Shown piece after piece: positions 51,179 through 52,176 of a DNA stretch of 52,176 nucleotides. The DNA lies in contig JBBPYR010000177.1 of assembly GCA_038199755.1 (NCBI GenBank), positions 1 through 52,176 of the forward strand, given 5' to 3'. A model generated the notes under the pieces. That model saw only the letters and a program-made list of their open reading frames with translations. It did not search any database and had not been told where the DNA came from. Origin of the DNA: JBBPYR01 sp038199755. GTDB taxonomy: Bacteria > Chloroflexota > Ktedonobacteria > Ktedonobacterales > Ktedonobacteraceae. The translations under genes were made by a program, and so were the position numbers. The first letter of the stretch is position 1. Every line of letters starts with the position of its first letter.

Positions 51179-52087
51179 ATGACCGCTCAGACGTTGTTCT
51201 CTGTAGCAAAGATGAGTCCCGACCCCCGCGTGCGCGTCTTTCGGCGCGTCTTTGATGCCCCCGGCGAGTACGAGGGCATGGAGGTGGATGTCTACGTCGT
51301 CATCACTGACCGCTACCTCGTTGTGCTCGATACGTTGCTCTGCCCAGAAGACATGGCAACACTCATGCAAACGGTACAGGCCGAACAAGCGGGCCGACAA
51401 CTTTTGGTGGTCAATAGCCATGCCGATTGGGATCACGCCTGGGGCAATAGCTATTTTACAGGCGAGCGGGCAGCTCCCATTATCTCCCATGCACACGGCG
51501 TGACGCGCCTACGTTCAGACGAGGCACGAACGGAACTCGCTGATTTCCAAAAACGCTATTCTCTCTTTCAGCAGGTCGTGTTGACACCCGCCACACTCAC
51601 CTTTACGCAGCAATTCACCATTTATGGCGGCGATCTGACGATTGAACTGCTAGCGGCCCCTGGACATCATAGCGACCACATCGCCGCCTGGCTACCAGAG
51701 CTACGGCTACTACTCGCCTTCGACGCGGTTGAGAGTCCACTACCCATTATCGAAAATGCACAGGCCACGCCAGCTATGTTCGCCACGCTCCAACACTTTC
51801 TCAGCCTGGAGCCTCAATATGTCCTCTGCTCACATGGCAAAACAACAGGCGTTGAGACAGTCAAGCGCAACCTGGCATACTTGCAAGAGATTGAGCAGCA
51901 TAGCCGTATCCTACTCAACAAACACACACCCACGGCAGAGGAACTTGAACAAGGCGCGACACTCATCCAGTACCCATTCGACGAGGTGATTGCTGACATA
52001 AAAGAGCCATTTGACCACACGTTTTACAGTTGGGCGCATGATAGCAACATTCGCTGCATCGTGCAGTGGCTCATGCTGGGGAGTTAA
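51179..52087 (+). CDS. Metallo-beta-lactamase-fold hydrolase
   Basis: 302 residues, with GTGGAGGAA before the ATG. The metal motif is 'VNSHADWDHAWGN', that is HxDxDH, in which the second His of the classical HxHxDH is Asp. Further ligands are the His in 'AAPGHHSDH' and the Asp in 'LLAFDAVES', and 'LCSHGKT' supplies the last His. This variant is seen in several hydrolase branches and still binds metal. No signal peptide, so it acts in the cytoplasm. Substrates of the superfamily range from lactams and lactones to thioesters; none can be chosen. Its TAA overlaps by four bases the end of a gene on the opposite strand. Confidence 0.88.
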   Translation: MTAQTLFSVAKMSPDPRVRVFRRVFDAPGEYEGMEVDVYVVITDRYLVVLDTLLCPEDMATLMQTVQAEQAGRQLLVVNSHADWDHAWGNSYFTGERAAPIISHAHGVTRLRSDEARTELADFQKRYSLFQQVVLTPATLTFTQQFTIYGGDLTIELLAAPGHHSDHIAAWLPELRLLLAFDAVESPLPIIENAQATPAMFATLQHFLSLEPQYVLCSHGKTTGVETVKRNLAYLQEIEQHSRILLNKHTPTAEELEQGATLIQYPFDEVIADIKEPFDHTFYSWAHDSNIRCIVQWLMLGS

Positions 52088-52176
52088 GGCCGCACAGGTG
52101 GCTCTACAATACGCGTTGGCTTCAGCAGATTGCGCCACTCGCGCCAGCCACGGCGCGCAATGATATACAGCAGAAA
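52084..52176 (-). CDS. C-terminal end of a gene running out of the window
   Basis: Thirty sense codons on the minus strand end in TAA at 52084-52086. The peptide reads 'FLLYIIARRGWREWRN' and ends 'RIVEPPVRP'. A hydrophobic start followed by a basic tail suggests the cytoplasmic end of a membrane protein. The stop overlaps the convergent MBL-fold gene by four bases. Too little is visible to name it. Confidence 0.5.
   Translation of the reverse strand, partial: FLLYIIARRGWREWRNLLKPTRIVEPPVRP

Noticed and set aside
1..52176. tRNA or rRNA genes
   Set aside because: I looked for cloverleaf-type T-arm sequence and rRNA motifs on both strands by eye and saw none. A covariance tRNA scan would settle it.

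Overview
The window looks like chromosomal DNA of a Chloroflexota bacterium of the class Ktedonobacteria, most likely Ktedonobacter or a close relative. This is an inference. It rests on mid-range GC, WD40 propellers with a repeated 'AWSPDG' signature fused to a Ser/Thr kinase and to a lipoprotein, a caspase-TPR-membrane protein, and relics of IS607, an IscB element and a group II intron. No rRNA or tRNA gene was recognised.

Layout. 1-624: left end of an IS607-family element that has cut an MFS gene. 807-6041: a glycosyltransferase with a degenerate GGDEF-like tail, an S9 peptidase and an amylosucrase. 6128-8240: an ArsR-type regulator and MFS exporter operon with a near-consensus promoter and a perfect 20-bp terminator stem. 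8255-10306: a TPR protein. 10392-15403: a formyltransferase, a YggX-like protein, a B12-binding-type radical SAM protein, an ATP-grasp ligase and a HAD hydrolase. The radical SAM frame does not stop at its first in-frame TGA (13238-13240). The TGA is followed by Ala-Glu-Pro codons and a SECIS-like hairpin, so the protein is read here as a selenoprotein ending Cys-Sec-Ala-Glu-Pro plus ten residues.

15441-16183 is an IscB relic. 16189-21263 holds a JAMM peptidase, a zinc-ribbon membrane protein, a spermidine-synthase-like membrane protein and purA. A group II intron 3' end (domains V and VI) lies just after purA. 21521-26415: a monooxygenase-fold protein, then the operon AAA+ ATPase, VWA protein and rsmG. 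26480-33191: a potassium module made of a KdpD/KdpE-like two-component system and a KimA-like transporter with a duplicated C-terminal domain, followed by a nitrilase-fold protein lacking its catalytic cysteine. The transporter promoter carries helically phased CTCAAG-type repeats.

33313-35000: a propeller lipoprotein and a small acidic protein, closed by a 28-bp perfect inverted repeat. 35013-41227: a complete branched-chain amino acid ABC transporter (binding protein, LivH, an unusually long LivM, LivG, LivF). 41456-52176: a CGNR-type regulator, a seven-bladed WD40 lipoprotein, coaE, the caspase-like protein, a UPF0175/DUF3368 toxin-antitoxin pair, an ABC-F ATPase, a WD40 Ser/Thr kinase with near-identical blades, a small membrane protein, an MBL-fold hydrolase and the 3' end of a further gene.

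The most notable items are the UGA-recoded radical SAM selenoprotein with its neighbours, the KimA/KdpDE module with its phased operator array, the caspase-TPR-membrane fusion, the active-site-mutant nitrilase, and the three mobile-element relics.
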